Source: JAAYGT01 sp050252075 (GTDB taxonomy: Bacteria; Pseudomonadota; Gammaproteobacteria; Burkholderiales; Burkholderiaceae_B). From it: DNA of 8,358 nt. A model generated the notes under the pieces. The model made no database searches and was not told the origin of the DNA. It saw only the letters and a list, made by a program, of their open reading frames with translations. Shown here in pieces: positions 7,201 to 8,358 of this stretch (positions are counted from its first letter, which is position 1; every line of letters starts with the position of its first letter). The translations under genes were made by a program, and so were the position numbers. The DNA lies in the NCBI GenBank assembly GCA_050252075.1, contig JBFWLP010000121.1, positions 1-8,358 of the forward strand, read 5' to 3'.

Positions 7201-8358
7201 AACGCATCGCGATTTCCCGTTCCGGTGAAATCATCATCTTCGACGACAGCCGTCGCGAACGCGAACGCCACAAGATTCCCTACGGCGCCACCATCGCCGT
7301 GGGCGACGGGGAAGTGGTCAAGGCAGGCCAGCGTCTGGCCAACTGGGATCCCTTGACCCGTCCGATCGTTTCCGAGTACGCCGGCCAGGTGCGCTTCGAA
7401 AACATCGAGGAAGGCGCGACCGTTGCCAAGCAGATGGACGAGGTCACGGGCTTGTCTACGCTGGTGGTCATTACGCCCAAGTCGCGGTCGGGCAAGACCA
7501 TGATGCGGCCGCAAATCAAGCTGATCAACGAGGCTGGCCAGGAAGTCAAGATTGCCGGCACCGATCATTCGGTCAACATCTCCTTCCCGGTCGGTGCGCT
7601 GATCACCGTGCGTGACGGTCAGGATGTATCGGTGGGCGAGGTGCTGGCGCGTATTCCCCAGGAATCGCAGAAGACCCGCGATATTACCGGGGGTCTGCCG
7701 CGGGTTGCCGAGCTGTTCGAAGCGCGTTCGCCAAAAGATGCAGGCATGCTGGCCGAGATTACCGGCACGGTGTCGTTCGGTAAAGATACCAAAGGCAAGC
7801 AGCGTTTGGTGATCACCGACTTGGACGGCGTGAGCCACGAGTTCCTGATTCCCAAAGAGAAACAGGTTCTGGTGCACGACGGTCAGGTGGTGAACAAGGG
7901 CGAAATGATTGTGGACGGCCCGGCCGATCCGCACGACATCTTGCGTTTGCAGGGTATCGAGAAGCTCGCCTCGTACATTGTCAACGAAGTGCAAGACGTT
8001 TACCGTTTGCAGGGCGTGAAGATCAACGACAAGCACATTGAAGTGATTGTTCGCCAGATGCTGCGCCGTGTTCATGTGGTCAATGCCGGCGACACCAGCT
8101 TCATTACGGGCGAGCAGGTCGAGCGCTCCGAGTTGCTGAACGAAAACGATCGCATGGAAGCGGACGACAAGATACCCGCAACCTACGACAACGTGCTGCT
8201 GGGTATCACCAAGGCGTCGCTGTCGACCGATTCGTTCATCTCGGCGGCATCGTTCCAGGAAACCACACGGGTGCTTACCGAGGCTGCCATCATGGGTAAG
8301 CGCGACGATCTGCGTGGTTTGTTGGATTTGGTGATCGTTGGCCGTCTGATTCCTGCGG
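4284..8358 (+). CDS. rpoC: DNA-directed RNA polymerase subunit beta' (3' end cut by window edge)
   Basis: β′ subunit, carrying the catalytic magnesium site of RNA polymerase. The ATG overlaps the rpoB stop (TAATG), and MKALLDLFKQVSQDEQ is the usual betaproteobacterial start. 1358 codons are visible, open to the edge; about 1410 are expected. Key residues keep E. coli numbering: N-terminal zinc finger C70, C72, C85, C88; catalytic NADFDGDQMAVH with D460, D462, D464; second zinc site C814, C888, C895, C898; bridge helix beginning around MADSGARGSAAQIRQLAG; trigger loop L930, M932, R933, H936. A long insertion inside the trigger loop (roughly 943-1130) corresponds to E. coli SI3. Oddities: residues 1347-1349 are Leu-Asp-Leu where Lys-Glu-Asn is expected, and some ppGpp-site residues differ from E. 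coli (K362, R615, Q626, N681). The frame is intact throughout. It is presumably co-transcribed and translationally coupled with rpoB. Confidence 0.99.
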   Translation, partial: MKALLDLFKQVSQDEQFDAIKIGIASPEKVRSWSYGEVRKPETINYRTFKPERDGLFCAKIFGPIKDYECLCGKYKRLKHRGVICEKCGVEVTVAKVRRERMGHIELASPVAHIWFLKSLPSRLGMVLDMTLRDIERVLYFEAWCVIEPGMTPLKRGQIMSDDDFLAKTEEYGDDFHALMGAEAVRELLRTIDIDREVETLRAELKATGSDAKIKKISKRLKVLEGFQKSGIKPDWMIMEVLPVLPPDLRPLVPLDGGRFATSDLNDLYRRVINRNNRLKRLLELKAPDIILRNEKRMLQESVDSLLDNGRRGKAMTGANKRQLKSLADMIKGKGGRFRQNLLGKRVDYSGRSVIVVGPQLKLHQCGLPKLMALELFKPFIFNRLEMMGLATTIKAAKKLVESQEPVVWDILEEVIREHPVMLNRAPTLHRLGIQAFEPVLIEGKAIQLHPLVCAAFNADFDGDQMAVHVPLSLEAQLEARTLMLASNNVLFPANGEPSIVPSQDIVLGLYYATRERINGKGEGLFFMDVAEVQRAYDNGEVELQSRITVRLNEYEKDAAGEFQPVLRRFETTVGRALLSEILPQGLPFSVLNKPLKKKEISRLINQSFRRCGLRATVIFADKLMQSGFRLATRGGISIAMSDMLIPSVKEDILAQASKEVKEIDKQYSSGLVTAQERYNNVVDIWGKAGDKVGKAMMEQLATEPVVNRHGEEVRQESFNSIYMMADSGARGSAAQIRQLAGMRGLMAKPDGSIIETPITANFREGLNVLQYFISTHGARKGLADTALKTANSGYLTRRLVDVTQDLVITEDDCGTSRGYFMKALVEGGEVIEPLRERILGRVAAVDIVNPDTQETVIAAGSLLNEDLVDLIDSLGIDEVKIRTPLTCETRYGLCAHCYGRDLGRGSIVNQGEAVGVIAAQSIGEPGTQLTMRTFHIGGAASRAAVASSVETKSAGTIGFAIGLRYVTNAKGERIAISRSGEIIIFDDSRRERERHKIPYGATIAVGDGEVVKAGQRLANWDPLTRPIVSEYAGQVRFENIEEGATVAKQMDEVTGLSTLVVITPKSRSGKTMMRPQIKLINEAGQEVKIAGTDHSVNISFPVGALITVRDGQDVSVGEVLARIPQESQKTRDITGGLPRVAELFEARSPKDAGMLAEITGTVSFGKDTKGKQRLVITDLDGVSHEFLIPKEKQVLVHDGQVVNKGEMIVDGPADPHDILRLQGIEKLASYIVNEVQDVYRLQGVKINDKHIEVIVRQMLRRVHVVNAGDTSFITGEQVERSELLNENDRMEADDKIPATYDNVLLGITKASLSTDSFISAASFQETTRVLTEAAIMGKRDDLRGLLDLVIVGRLIPA

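Noticed and set aside
7110..7673. Long insertion inside the RpoC trigger loop, considered as a possible foreign domain
   Set aside because: Its place and length match the known SI3 insertion of proteobacterial β′, and its sequence resembles the E. coli and Bordetella versions.

Overview
The window is a fragment of the bacterial RNA polymerase β operon. It holds a complete rpoB (β subunit) followed, with a one-base stop/start overlap, by rpoC (β′ subunit), which runs off the right edge. Both genes are on the + strand. The protein sequences point to a betaproteobacterium of the order Burkholderiales. The match is closest, from memory, to Alcaligenaceae such as Bordetella and Achromobacter, including a 1370-residue RpoB opening MPYSYTEKKRIRKSFAKRED and an RpoC opening MKALLDLFKQVSQDEQ. 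The base composition is moderately GC-rich (estimated, not counted) and TTA, CTA and TCA codons are rare, which fits that group. I would not name a genus.

Layout. Bases 1-171 are non-coding and should be the 3' part of the spacer after rplL, whose coding region is not in the window. This spacer is the only part with unexplained structure. One segment (25-32) can pair either with a nearby arm, giving a weak terminator-like hairpin ending in T5 (25-51), or with a distant arm, giving a 12-bp perfect stem (21-32 with 104-115). The two pairings exclude each other. The spacer ends in a GGAG ribosome binding site at 163-166. rpoB fills 172-4284. rpoC starts at 4284 with its own GGAG inside the last codons of rpoB, and 1358 codons are visible before the edge. 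About 55 C-terminal residues are expected to be missing.

How the genes work together. β and β′ form the two pincers and the active centre of RNA polymerase. β supplies the rifampicin pocket and two active-site lysines. β′ supplies the metal-binding DFDGD loop, bridge helix, trigger loop and two zinc sites. All of these are intact here. The tight junction fits coupled translation, which would keep the two subunits equimolar.

I found no mobile element, CRISPR array, tRNA, rRNA, foreign gene or new defence or metabolic system. This is mostly an ordinary core region. The items worth checking are the competing stems upstream of rpoB, an unusual triplet (Leu-Asp-Leu in place of Lys-Glu-Asn) near the RpoC C terminus, and RpoC residues that differ from E. 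coli at the two ppGpp sites.
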